Below, piece after piece: positions 8,012 through 16,213 of a stretch of 64,000 nt of DNA (the first letter of the stretch is position 1; every line of letters begins with the position of its first letter). This DNA is from Amphritea sp. (GTDB lineage Bacteria > Pseudomonadota > Gammaproteobacteria > Pseudomonadales > Balneatricaceae): NCBI GenBank assembly GCA_025800245.1, contig JAOXSA010000253.1:1-64000 (forward strand), in the 5' to 3' direction. The notes beneath the pieces are model-generated. The model did not search any database and was not told where the DNA came from. It saw only the letters and a program-made list of their open reading frames with translations. The translations under genes were made by a program, and so were the position numbers.

Positions 8012-8989
8012 TTACAGATGACCCCGCCCATGGGGCGCTTCAAAATCCAGTACTGGCCCCAGCGGTACCACCCGGGTCGGATTGATCATATCGTGGCTGT
8101 AATAGTAGTGCCCTTTGATATGCGACATATCCACAGTCTCTGCCACACCCGGCAACTGATACAGCTCACGGACATAGCCAGAAATGTTCGGGTAGTCCTT
8201 CAATTGCTTCAGATTACATTTGAAATGGCCGTGGTATACCGCATCGAAACGCACCAGCGTTGTAAACAGGCGCAGATCGGCTTCTGTCAGGGCAGGCCCT
8301 GTCAGATAGCGATGCGTTGTCAGAATCTCTTCTAACCGGTTCAGGCTGTCGAACAGCGCCAGCACGTTGTGCTCATAAGCTTCCTGAGTAGTTGCAAAAC
8401 CCGCCCGGTAAACACCGTTATTTACTGTGTCATAGATCCAGCCATTCAGCTCTTCAATCTTGCTTTGCAGCGCCTGAGGATAGAGATCCAGAGTATTGCC
8501 GGTCAACTCATTGAAGGCCGAGTTAAACATGCGGATAATTTCGGATGACTCATTGCTGACAATAGTTTCGCGCTGTTTGTCCCACAATACCGGCACCGTT
8601 ACCCGTCCGGTGTAGTCAGATTCAGCCCGGGTATAAACCTGATGCATAAAATCAAAGCCATACAGCTCATCACCGGTCGAGCCGCTTTCCTGATCAAAAC
8701 TCCAGCCGCCTTCCAGCATGTTCGGGCTGACCACAGAGACAGAGATCAGATCTTCAAGCCCCATCAGCTTACGAAAGATCAGAGTACGGTGAGCCCATGG
8801 ACAGGCTAACGAAACATACAGATGATAGCGGTCCGGTTCAGCCCTGAAGCCCGGCTCGCCGGAAGGACCGGCGCTGCCATCAGCAGTGATCCAGTTGCGA
8901 AAACCGGCCTGCTCTCGCACGAACTCGCCTTTGGACTTGCTGGTTTCATACCAGGTGTCGTGCCACTTACCGTCAACTAATAAACCCAT
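8012..8989 (-). CDS. yqjG: Glutathionyl-hydroquinone reductase (Xi-class GST)
   Basis: A cytosolic enzyme of 325 residues that reduces glutathionyl-hydroquinones with glutathione. The catalytic Cys is C63 in LACPWAHRTL, and the C-terminal helical domain carries YRAGFATTQEAYE, typical of YqjG/PcpF. AGGAG lies upstream of the ATG. Upstream are a LysR gene on the same strand and a divergent pirin gene. This LysR-YqjG-pirin grouping is a familiar quinone and redox-stress arrangement, which suggests the LysR protein controls both. Confidence 0.92.
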   Translation of the reverse strand: MGLLVDGKWHDTWYETSKSKGEFVREQAGFRNWITADGSAGPSGEPGFRAEPDRYHLYVSLACPWAHRTLIFRKLMGLEDLISVSVVSPNMLEGGWSFDQESGSTGDELYGFDFMHQVYTRAESDYTGRVTVPVLWDKQRETIVSNESSEIIRMFNSAFNELTGNTLDLYPQALQSKIEELNGWIYDTVNNGVYRAGFATTQEAYEHNVLALFDSLNRLEEILTTHRYLTGPALTEADLRLFTTLVRFDAVYHGHFKCNLKQLKDYPNISGYVRELYQLPGVAETVDMSHIKGHYYYSHDMINPTRVVPLGPVLDFEAPHGRGHL

Positions 8990-9110
8990 CTCTCTGCTCC
9001 TGTCAGCCTTTCTGATGGCTGAAGCCTGATTCGATATGGGCTCATCTTAATTTCTATTTAATTGATAGAAAATCTCTTAAATTCGCATATTTTATTCTAT
9101 TAAATAGAAT

Positions 9111-10004
9111 CTACTCAGGAACCGTACACTGCTGGTGCAGCAGTTCAGCCAAACGACGTACACCGGGACCAGGCTGTCTGGCATCAGCATAATAGAGCTG
9201 CAGCATAATGCTCCGCTCCGATCCACTCTGTAATGGAATCGGCTTCAGAGTACCGCGCTCCAACTGAGCCTGAATCCGTGTCAGCGGCACCCAGGCAAAG
9301 CCCATTCCACGGCAGAGCATCTCAACGGATGTGGCTATATTGCTGACGGTCCAGCGCTCATCCGCACCCAACCAACCGGAATCGACCTTTCTTAACAGCG
9401 CTGAATCCCGGGTCACCATCTGACGAAACCGAACCAGCTCATCGACCGGCAGCGGATTGTCTGCACTGCAATGTTCAAATACCGGATAATCCGGCGCGGC
9501 CACCGCAAGAAACTCGACGGCAAACAGGGGTTCCGCCACAAAGTCAGACAGCCCAGCACCGGCAATCGCCAGATCCACCTTTCCTTGCTCTAATGCTTCC
9601 GCCGCTCCGGACAGCACCGTTTCATACAACTGAATCCGGGTATTGGGATAATCCTGCGAGAACAGCTCCAGTGCCTGCGCCAGACACTCAGTCGGAAACG
9701 TCTGATCCACCGCCAGAGCAATCTCCGGCTCCACACCGGCATTAAGGTTAGCCGCCAGCGCATCGATACTGGCCGCCGACTCCAGCAGATGTTCCGCCCG
9801 CCTGAGCAGCAAGTGCCCTGCATCGGTCAGCTGTGCTTTGCGACCATGTACTTCCAGCAGCTTCACATCCAGCATACGCTCCATCTTCTGAATCGCATGA
9901 TGAATACTGGACTGACTCTTGTGCACAGCCGCCGCAGCATGGGCAAACCCACCGTGATCCACCACCGCTTTCAGCATCCGCCACTGTTCCAGTGTGACCT
10001 TCAT
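9111..10004 (-). CDS. LysR-family transcriptional regulator
   Basis: A regulator of 297 residues. The HTH comprises WRMLKAVVDHGGFAHAAAAVHKSQSSIHHAIQKMERMLDVKLL, and the effector domain begins near residue 90 (EPEIALAVDQTFPTECL). It is divergent from pirin with only about 119 bp between starts, and lies 121 bp upstream of yqjG on the same strand. It is therefore the likely regulator of both, responding perhaps to quinones or another electrophile (inference). The AT-rich gap contains repeated ATTTCTATT-like tracts near both ends of the gene. Confidence 0.87.
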   Translation of the reverse strand: MKVTLEQWRMLKAVVDHGGFAHAAAAVHKSQSSIHHAIQKMERMLDVKLLEVHGRKAQLTDAGHLLLRRAEHLLESAASIDALAANLNAGVEPEIALAVDQTFPTECLAQALELFSQDYPNTRIQLYETVLSGAAEALEQGKVDLAIAGAGLSDFVAEPLFAVEFLAVAAPDYPVFEHCSADNPLPVDELVRFRQMVTRDSALLRKVDSGWLGADERWTVSNIATSVEMLCRGMGFAWVPLTRIQAQLERGTLKPIPLQSGSERSIMLQLYYADARQPGPGVRRLAELLHQQCTVPE

Positions 10005-10123
10005 AACACACCATATTTTCTATTTTTTAGAAATTAATACCCGATTTATAGCGATTTTTATTTCTAATTAAAAGAATAAGATTGCAGTATCTGTTTCAAC
10101 ACAAGACGTTTCAGGAGCCCACT

Positions 10124-10954
10124 ATGGCTATTCAGATTATTCCCAGCCACCCGTCTGCCGACGGTGCCGGCGTAAAGATTCAGCGGGTACACGGTTTCCG
10201 CAATAACGGCTTTGACCCGTTTCTGATGCTTGATGAGATCCGTTCCGATAATCCGGATGATTATGGTGCAGGTTTCCCCGCCCATCCTCACCGGGGCATC
10301 GAAACCCTCACCTACATTCGCCATGGCGGCTTCGTTCACGAAGACCATCTGGGCAACAAGGGTGAGATCCGCAGCGGCGGCTCACAATGGATGTCCGCCG
10401 GACGGGGTATCATCCACTCCGAAATGCCACTGCAGAAAGACGGCTTTATGCACGGCTTCCAGCTGTGGTTGAATCTGCCAGCCAAAGACAAAATGAAAAC
10501 GCCGGAATGGCAGGATGTCCAGGCAGAACAACTGCCCTGGCAGCCACTCAATAACGCTGAAATCAAACAGATCGCCGGTGACAGCAATATCGACGGCCAG
10601 ACCATCAGCGGTCCGCTGCGCCACCTGCCAGCCTCAGCAACCGTTGCCGACCTGCGCCTGATCAGCGGTGCCAATCTAAACCTGCAATCCGGCACGGACA
10701 GAACCACCCTGCTCTATGTCTATGAAGGAGATATCAGCCTGAATGATCAGCCCGTTACCGAACGGCAGATAATCAAAGTGACTCACGAAGACAACGTCAC
10801 CGTCAGCGCTACCGATAGCGCAGGCCTGTTACTGCTCAGCGGCATTCCCATCCAGGAACCGGTCGCCCATTACGGCCCGTTTGTGATGAATACGCAGGAA
10901 GAGATTGATCAGGCCGTTCGGGATTATCAGGAAGGAAAGCTCGTAGAAGGTTAA
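10124..10954 (+). CDS. Pirin family protein
   Basis: A bicupin of 276 residues. The first cupin holds the metal ligands in FPAHPHRGIETLTY and HSEMP, with GGSQWMSAGRGIIHSE between them, all hallmarks of pirins. Bacterial pirins such as YhhW are Fe-binding and some have quercetinase activity. The ATG at 10124 has AGGAG upstream, better than the earlier in-frame ATG. It is divergent from LysR and shares its region with yqjG. The stop is followed within 10 bp by the repeat block. Confidence 0.9.
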   Translation: MAIQIIPSHPSADGAGVKIQRVHGFRNNGFDPFLMLDEIRSDNPDDYGAGFPAHPHRGIETLTYIRHGGFVHEDHLGNKGEIRSGGSQWMSAGRGIIHSEMPLQKDGFMHGFQLWLNLPAKDKMKTPEWQDVQAEQLPWQPLNNAEIKQIAGDSNIDGQTISGPLRHLPASATVADLRLISGANLNLQSGTDRTTLLYVYEGDISLNDQPVTERQIIKVTHEDNVTVSATDSAGLLLLSGIPIQEPVAHYGPFVMNTQEEIDQAVRDYQEGKLVEG

Positions 10955-10960
10955 GAGCGT

Positions 10961-11238
10961 GTGGCTGGACCGGCGGGCAAAGCCCGCCTCGCTCGACCGC
11001 ATTGCAAAGCAATGCTCGCTAGTGGCTCGAAAAAGCATGAGCCGCAGTTATCTGAATGTGTTGTAGCGAGGCACGTCCCCGTGCCGATGGGAGGAATTGT
11101 GGGGCGTGGCTAGACCGTCTCGCAAGCGAGACGCGCTCGACCGCATTGCAAAGCAATGCTCGCTAGTGGCTCGAAAAAGCCAAGAGCTTCGGATTTCTGA
11201 ATAAGAATTGTAGTGAGGCACGTCCCCGTGCCGATGGG
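10961..11238. repeat. Two tandem A-B composite hairpin repeats
   Basis: Module A occupies 10961-11036 and 11106-11180; module B occupies 11061-11091 and 11208-11238, so the composite period is about 145 bp. Module A contains a constant hairpin GCATTGC-aaa-GCAATGC (10999-11015 and 11143-11159) and a variable one, GGCGGGC/GCCCGCC (10972-10988) in the first copy and GTCTCGC/GCGAGAC (11117-11132) in the second. Module B has GGCACG-tccc-CGTGCC. The stretch between pirin and the next gene contains nothing else. Confidence 0.85.
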
Positions 11239-11269
11239 GGGGATATATAGAGATGTGGCTCAATAAACG

Positions 11270-11737
11270 CTAAGACTTGTATAGAACAATCCATGTCGTG
11301 TCTCCGTTTCCACTTTTAGCAGGCCGTTTTTCTGTTTTCCATGCTTCATTTTGTGGCCCAAAAGCTGCGTTCATTACTTTAGGAACAAGACGAAAAGCTG
11401 CATCGTTTCTGTCTTTCTGGTCTAGTGGCAGAGCCTCTTTTAGGCATTCCTGCAGGCCTCGCCAGGGCACACCATTTTTTTCAAGCCTACCCATTAAGGT
11501 TCGATCTGAAAGCAATAGATCAACTGCACATGCTTCATTAGAAGGAAACTGCTCCAACACCTTTTCTTTCCTTGCAGAATTGAAATAAGCACTTACAGGT
11601 CCAATTTTAACTTTTGCTAAAGATTCTCCTCCGTCGTCGGAAAGAGGAATTGAAACACCAGTCCCTCCCTTCCATATACTTAGCCTGGTTCCACCTTTTC
11701 CAAAAGTGAAGGGGCCTATTCGGAATCTAAGTTTCAT
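11270..11737 (-). CDS. Hypothetical protein with DUF4236-like N-terminus
   Basis: A protein of 155 residues. Its first 32 residues (MKLRFRIGPFTFGKGGTRLS, then a WKGGTGVS turn) resemble the short beta-rich DUF4236 domain, whose function is unknown. The remainder (about 45-155) is not recognised; it is charged, with no signal peptide or membrane segment. AGAGG precedes the ATG. The start is only 12 nt beyond the attC-like hairpin, as in an integron cassette. Codon use is more AT-rich than in the flanking core genes, though less than in the next gene. Confidence 0.6.
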   Translation of the reverse strand: MKLRFRIGPFTFGKGGTRLSIWKGGTGVSIPLSDDGGESLAKVKIGPVSAYFNSARKEKVLEQFPSNEACAVDLLLSDRTLMGRLEKNGVPWRGLQECLKEALPLDQKDRNDAAFRLVPKVMNAAFGPQNEAWKTEKRPAKSGNGDTTWIVLYKS

Positions 11738-11749
11738 TCGGCCTCTTAC

Positions 11750-11804
11750 ATTTAACGTCTAAATCAGGTGCGCCGTAGGCGTCACCTGGATTTTTTTGTT
11801 ATAT
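11750..11804 (-). other. attC-like hairpin between the DUF4236-like and DUF3800-like genes
   Basis: Read on the minus strand, a 55-nt element starts ATATAAC (R''-like, overlapping the TAA stop of the upstream gene) and ends GTTAAAT, a perfect GTTRRRY R' box. Between them is a stem CAGGTG/CACCTG with an inner CGCC-tac-GGCG stem and one extra unpaired A, like the extrahelical base of attC sites. The next gene starts 12 nt later. The R'' box has one mismatch to RYYYAAC. A plain hairpin is the alternative; the only T run lies on the strand where no gene reads through. Confidence 0.4.
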
Positions 11805-12944
11805 CTGATCGAATAGAATTTTTCCTTTATGCTCATCAATTGGCACTATAATTCTATGCAATAAGATATGGTCTTCATTAACAGATTGATCAATTAGATG
11901 TTTGAATAGCGCCAATGTTTCTTTCTGCAATGGATTTAGATCAGAAGAAAATATTGTAGCTTCCTCGATAGATGCATACTCTAAGAAATCGAAGTAAAGG
12001 CGAATAAATCCAGATATAACGTCTGACACTTGAACTAAGTGGTTTTCATCTTTTTTTGATTCTACAAAGGAAAATGATAATTCATTCAAACCTGCATCGT
12101 ATTCTTTTGCAGAATTCATTTTCTTTTCAACTTCAAACTCATTATCAAGAACATGCAATGAGTTTGGAAACATTTTCAGCCTATTCATATAGAATAAATA
12201 GAAGTCTTCTATAAGAATATCTTTTTTAGAACCAAAAACCAGTTCAAAATTTATCTTATCTTCAAAAAGCTTGATGCACTTATAAATCAAAAACCATAGA
12301 TGACTCAGCATTTTTACATCTAGATCAATTTCAGAAAACTTTAAATCAATATTCCTCATTACCAGATCACCAAGTCGTTCGAGGAACATCTGTGACTCAT
12401 GCTTTTGTATGTTGGGGTAGTTAAATTGACTCATTAATGACAAGAAGTTTTCTTTGTCAATTTTTATGAGTCTATATAAGCAGTCCTTATATAAAAACTG
12501 ATTTTCATAATCCCGTGGATCATTTGTGCAAAGAACTAAATCTTCAATTATATCTAAAAACGACCAATATACTGTATTGATCATTTCATAGTGAATAAAT
12601 ATTTTCTTTGAGAGAAGACAGTTAAAAAGAGCCTTAAACTTTCTGCTACCCAAAGCATATTTAAAAGCTTCTACAGGTGTGTATCTAGCCCTTATCTTGA
12701 CCATCTGAGCTAATTTCAACTCAGATAAATCTTTTGGGAGACATAACTTTTTCTTTAAATCATAAAAATCCATACTTTCGCTTTCTTCATTAAAAGCGAC
12801 TCCTGCTAGGACAAAAACAGGCGATGCTTTTTTGTTAGGATCATTGTCAATATTGTATTTATCACCTTCTAAAAGTAACTTTCTAATATTATTGGATTCA
12901 TCGTAATATAAAGAATATTTACTCTCGCTAAACTCTAATTCCAT
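11799..12944 (-). CDS. DUF3800-like protein (RNase H-fold nuclease candidate)
   Basis: A protein of 381 residues, strikingly AT-rich compared with its surroundings. The N-terminus has SLYYDESNN (Asp15) followed by VFVLAGVAF. Near the C-terminus are LHVLDNE and HLVQVSDVISGFIRL. This matches the DUF3800 pattern YIDESG ... D ... QLADLIAG, whose acidic residues suggest an RNase H-like active site. The family occurs on mobile and defence islands; no biochemical function is settled. There is no signal peptide. The ATG has GTGAGAA upstream. An attC-like hairpin overlaps its stop and hairpin repeats lie on both sides, pointing to horizontal acquisition. The family assignment is from motifs, not a search. 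Confidence 0.6.
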   Translation of the reverse strand: MELEFSESKYSLYYDESNNIRKLLLEGDKYNIDNDPNKKASPVFVLAGVAFNEESESMDFYDLKKKLCLPKDLSELKLAQMVKIRARYTPVEAFKYALGSRKFKALFNCLLSKKIFIHYEMINTVYWSFLDIIEDLVLCTNDPRDYENQFLYKDCLYRLIKIDKENFLSLMSQFNYPNIQKHESQMFLERLGDLVMRNIDLKFSEIDLDVKMLSHLWFLIYKCIKLFEDKINFELVFGSKKDILIEDFYLFYMNRLKMFPNSLHVLDNEFEVEKKMNSAKEYDAGLNELSFSFVESKKDENHLVQVSDVISGFIRLYFDFLEYASIEEATIFSSDLNPLQKETLALFKHLIDQSVNEDHILLHRIIVPIDEHKGKILFDQI

Positions 12945-13293
12945 TTCTCACATTTCTCGATGACTTGTACTGAATAATATAACATTTTTAATATTCGGCC
13001 CTTGCAAGGCTTATAAGTTTGCAAGCTTTGCCTTCTTGTAAAGTACGTCTTAAATCTATGGTCCTTAAAACAGTGTTTCGTTGAAGCTGAAAGTATCAGT
13101 TGTCTGTTGCGAAATATGCAAAGGCAAGACAGGAGAAGAGGATTATTGGTGTTCATCCTTAAACCCATCTGTGCGACCTGCATTGCGCAGAAACATCAGA
13201 CTCTGATACGGGGACTCCTTTAACCCATCCATTGAACTATATCTCAGTAGCACATTAATGACTATTGAGATCTGTCAGTGCTTTTCGCTCTTC
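12945..13293. other. Gene-free stretch upstream of the DUF3800-like gene
   Basis: No convincing coding region is visible; an 82-codon open frame here has no ribosome site and unusual composition. GTTATAT occurs on the minus strand at 12977-12983, 33 nt ahead of the DUF3800-like start, and is the exact complement of the R''-like ATATAAC box at that gene's end. CTTATAAG and CCTTGCAAGG palindromes follow (12999-13017). Confidence 0.4.
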
Positions 13294-13644
13294 GCTTTTT
13301 CGAGCCACTAGCAAGCATTGCTCTGCAATGCGGTCGAGCGAGTCTCGTTTACGAGACGGTCCAGCCACGTATCTACTTATCCCCATCGCGGCTGGAAGCC
13401 CCTCCTACAAAAAGATGAACAGCATCGGCCATGCTCCCTCCCTCTCTTCGCTTTTCGAGCTACTAGCAAGCATTGTTCTACAATGCGGTCGAGCCACGAG
13501 CCACCCGACTATTTATCGGCACAGGGACGTGCCTCGCTACAACCCCTATTCAAAAAACCGCTGCTTTTCGCCTTTTCCAGCCACCAGCAAGCATTGCTTT
13601 GCAATGCGGTCGAGCGAGTCTCGCTTGCGAGACGGTCTAGCCAC
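13294..13644. repeat. Cluster of hairpin repeat modules A, B and C (inverted relative to 10.96 kb)
   Basis: Module A lies at 13294-13368 with constant hairpin GCATTGC/GCAATGC and variable hairpin GTCTCGT/ACGAGAC (13342-13357). A shortened A at about 13449-13507 has GCATTGT/ACAATGC and lacks the second hairpin. A third A at 13569-13644 has GTCTCGC/GCGAGAC. Module B is at 13514-13542. Module C, containing atcgcggctggaagcc, is at 13381-13411. The last base of the final A copy is the first base of the ABC exporter stop codon. Confidence 0.85.
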
Positions 13645-15395
13645 TAACTTTGTTCTTGAAACTGCAATGCCGACAGCCGCGCATACAGCGAGCTACTAGA
13701 CAACAGCTCCTCATGCCTCCCCGTCGCTACAACCTGGCCTTTGTCCAGCACGACAATCTGATCGGCGTGGACAATGGTTGATAACCGGTGGGCGATGATA
13801 ACGGTTGTGCGGCCGATCATCAGGTTATGCAGCCCCTGCTTTATTGCTTCTTCGCTTTCGGCATCCAGTGCGCTGGTTGCTTCGTCCAGCAGCAGGATCT
13901 GAGGGTCATTCAGGATGGCGCGGGCGATGGCTATGCGCTGTTTCTGACCGCCGGAGAGACGGACACCTCGCTCTCCCAGATAGCTGTTATAACTATCCGG
14001 TAGCTGAATGATGAACTCGTGGGCATAGGCGGCTTTGGCGGCGGCCATCACCTGAGCTTCGCTGGCATCAGGTTTTCCGTAGCGGATATTGTCCAGCACA
14101 CTGCCGGTGAACAATGCCGGTTGCTGCGCGACCAGCGCCATCTGGCTTCGTAATTGTTGAGGATCGGTGTGGCGCAGATCGGTTTCGTCATAGCAGACCT
14201 GCCCTTTGGTTGGGTCGTAGAACCGCAGCAGCATCTCGAATACGGTTGATTTGCCTGCTCCGGATGGGCCGACCAGGGCGGTGATTTTGCCTGATGGAAT
14301 TTCCAGATCGATGCCTGATAGCGCTTCCTGTTCCGGTCGGGATGGATAGTTGAAGTGAATCTGACGCAAGCTCAAGCACGCCTGCGACGCTGAGATGTCT
14401 GATGGTTGTTCCGGTGCATAGATCTCGCTGCGTGCGTTGAGCAGTTCCATTAAGCGTTCGGTCGCACCGATAGCCCGCTGCAGTTCGCCGTAGACTTCCG
14501 ACAGTGTGCCTGCGCCCATGGCCACAATCAGGGCGTAGAAAACAAATGCGCCCAGTTCGCCGCCAGTCATAACACCGGTAATCACATCGTGACCGCCTAC
14601 CCAGAGCATGCCTGACAGTCCACCGAAGACCAGCATGATCACCACTGCAATCAGAAATGCCCGCTGACGGATACGATTGAGGGCCACCTGAAATGCCCTT
14701 TCCACCTCACCACTGAAAGCGCCACTTTCGTGCCCCTGCTGGTTGTAGGCCTGCACGGTTTTGATCTGCTGAATCGCTTCACCAGCGTAGCTGCCGACCT
14801 CAGCGATAGAGTCCTGACTTTTCCGTGCCAGCTCTCTCACCCGCCGACCGAACAGAAATACCGGGAGCAGAATCAATGGAACTGCGGCAACGATGATCAT
14901 GGTCAGCTTTACATTGGTGACGAACAGCATGACCAGCGCCCCGCTGGTCGTCACTACGCTGCGAAGCGCCATGGAAAACGAGCTGCCAATAATCGACTGA
15001 AGTAATGTGGTATCGGTGGTCAGGCGAGACATTATTTCGCCGCTGCGATTGGTCTCGAAGTAACTGGTATGCATGTTGATGAGGTTATCAAACACCGCTT
15101 TGCGGATATCTGCCATGACCCGCTCACCCAGCCAGGAGACCAGATAGAACCGGGTAAAGGTGCCGATCGCCATAATGGACGCCATGATCAGCAGAACGAT
15201 AATCGCCTGATTCAACTGGCTGACAGAGCCCGCCACAAAGCCGTTGTCGATCACTCTCTTTACACCCTGACCAATGGCCAGTGTGATACCCGCAGTAATC
15301 AACAACGCAACCATCGCCCCCAGCCAGTGCTTGCTGTAGGGCAACATGAATTTACCAAGCTGCAGTAATGGCGAAAAATTTCGTACCGGGTTCAC
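13644..15395 (-). CDS. ABC exporter half-transporter (fused permease and ATPase)
   Basis: An inner-membrane protein of 583 residues. Residues about 20-300 form the six-helix ABC_membrane exporter domain. Residues about 340-575 form the ATPase with Walker A GPSGAGKS, signature LSGGQKQR, Walker B ILLLDEATSALD and the H-loop IIAHRLS. Length and order match MsbA-type homodimeric exporters, but the sequence is not MsbA itself. The start is GTG with AGGG upstream. The 3' end runs into the repeat cluster. The substrate is unknown; lipids or drugs are typical of the family. Confidence 0.88.
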   Translation of the reverse strand: MNPVRNFSPLLQLGKFMLPYSKHWLGAMVALLITAGITLAIGQGVKRVIDNGFVAGSVSQLNQAIIVLLIMASIMAIGTFTRFYLVSWLGERVMADIRKAVFDNLINMHTSYFETNRSGEIMSRLTTDTTLLQSIIGSSFSMALRSVVTTSGALVMLFVTNVKLTMIIVAAVPLILLPVFLFGRRVRELARKSQDSIAEVGSYAGEAIQQIKTVQAYNQQGHESGAFSGEVERAFQVALNRIRQRAFLIAVVIMLVFGGLSGMLWVGGHDVITGVMTGGELGAFVFYALIVAMGAGTLSEVYGELQRAIGATERLMELLNARSEIYAPEQPSDISASQACLSLRQIHFNYPSRPEQEALSGIDLEIPSGKITALVGPSGAGKSTVFEMLLRFYDPTKGQVCYDETDLRHTDPQQLRSQMALVAQQPALFTGSVLDNIRYGKPDASEAQVMAAAKAAYAHEFIIQLPDSYNSYLGERGVRLSGGQKQRIAIARAILNDPQILLLDEATSALDAESEEAIKQGLHNLMIGRTTVIIAHRLSTIVHADQIVVLDKGQVVATGRHEELLSSSSLYARLSALQFQEQS

Positions 15396-15450
15396 TTATG
15401 TATCCCTATTCATGCAAGCCTACAGGCTTATGATTACTTACCAGCCAGAA

Positions 15451-15479
15451 ATCGGCACGGGGACGTGCCTCGCTACAAT
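15451..15479. repeat. Single hairpin repeat module B
   Basis: ATCGGCACGGGGACGTGCC and the following tcgctacaa match the module B copies elsewhere, in the same orientation as at 13514 and 16040. It lies between the ABC exporter start and the lipoprotein stop. Confidence 0.8.
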
Positions 15480-15506
15480 CCGGTTCAGAGAACCGCAGTT
15501 CTCCCC

Positions 15507-15845
15507 TCAAATACATCCATACTTCACAGCTTTCAGTCTTTTCATTTCGCTATTAAATCTGGATATGTATGCGCGAACATCGTTATCCTCAATCGATTCA
15601 ACTTGCTGCAATACCAAAGAAAGATCGGTATAAGGATTACAATCCGGATACTCCGGGCTCTGCGGCGCACCTGAAAAGATTGCTTTGTTGCTATCAATCG
15701 CCTGCAACAAAACAATCCCTTGCTGTTTAAAAATCGTTCCCGCCTCCGCTTCAGCGGAGTCAGGTACCATAGAGAAATTCAGTCTCACAGTGTCTTCCTG
15801 ACAGCCCATCAGAATTAATGACATCAGAATCAATATTTTTCGCAT
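15507..15845 (-). CDS. Small putative lipoprotein
   Basis: A protein of 112 residues. MRKILILMSLILMGC is a type II signal with the lipobox L-M-G-C; Cys15 would be lipidated. The mature part contains two further Cys (in PDCNPY and at YGCI) that could pair. Nothing follows the final KYGCI. No family is recognised. It sits alone between repeat copies in the accessory stretch. Confidence 0.6.
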   Translation of the reverse strand: MRKILILMSLILMGCQEDTVRLNFSMVPDSAEAEAGTIFKQQGIVLLQAIDSNKAIFSGAPQSPEYPDCNPYTDLSLVLQQVESIEDNDVRAYISRFNSEMKRLKAVKYGCI

Positions 15846-16006
15846 AGTGGTCCCTCTACTATTTCGCCATTCGGGTGTAAGGACTAAGTAAGTTACACCG
15901 CTATACGCAATTGCTGCTTTACAAGCCTACCAACCAGAAATCCAATATCGTAACTAATTTGCCTGTCTGATTTTGTAGGAGTTGCATTATATACCCGGGC
16001 TCTTTT

Positions 16007-16207
16007 GGCTTTTTCTAGCCACGCATTACCCAACCACACATCGGCACGGGGACGTGCCTCGCTACAATTCCCTGTCTAAGATCGCGGCTGGAAGCCCCCC
16101 ACAAAGCCCCTCGTTCAGCTCCTCTGCTCTTCGCTTTTTCTAGCCACGAGCGAGCATTGCTCTGCAATGCGGTCTGGCAAGGCAGACCTCGTCTGCCGGT
16201 CTCGCCA
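16007..16207. repeat. Hairpin repeat modules: partial A, B, C and full A
   Basis: A partial A is at 16007-16022, B at 16040-16069 and C (atcgcggctggaagccccc) at 16079-16108. A full A at 16132-16207 has the constant hairpin GCATTGC/GCAATGC and another variable arm pair, GGCAGAC/GTCTGCC (16181-16197). The 368 bp between the lipoprotein gene and tauE hold nothing else. Confidence 0.85.
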
Positions 16208-16213
16208 CTTTTT

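Noticed and set aside
10961..11238. CRISPR-like array in the tandem repeats
   Set aside because: The repeat period is about 145 bp, the variable part is itself a palindrome rather than a spacer, and no cas gene is present.
11761..11798. Hairpin plus T run on the plus strand read as an ordinary terminator
   Set aside because: Both neighbouring genes are on the minus strand, so a plus-strand terminator has no obvious job. The attC-like reading explains the ends better, although a simple hairpin is not excluded.
12935..13183. 82-codon frame upstream of the DUF3800-like gene
   Set aside because: No ribosome site, overlaps the next start, and the translation shows no domain-like pattern.
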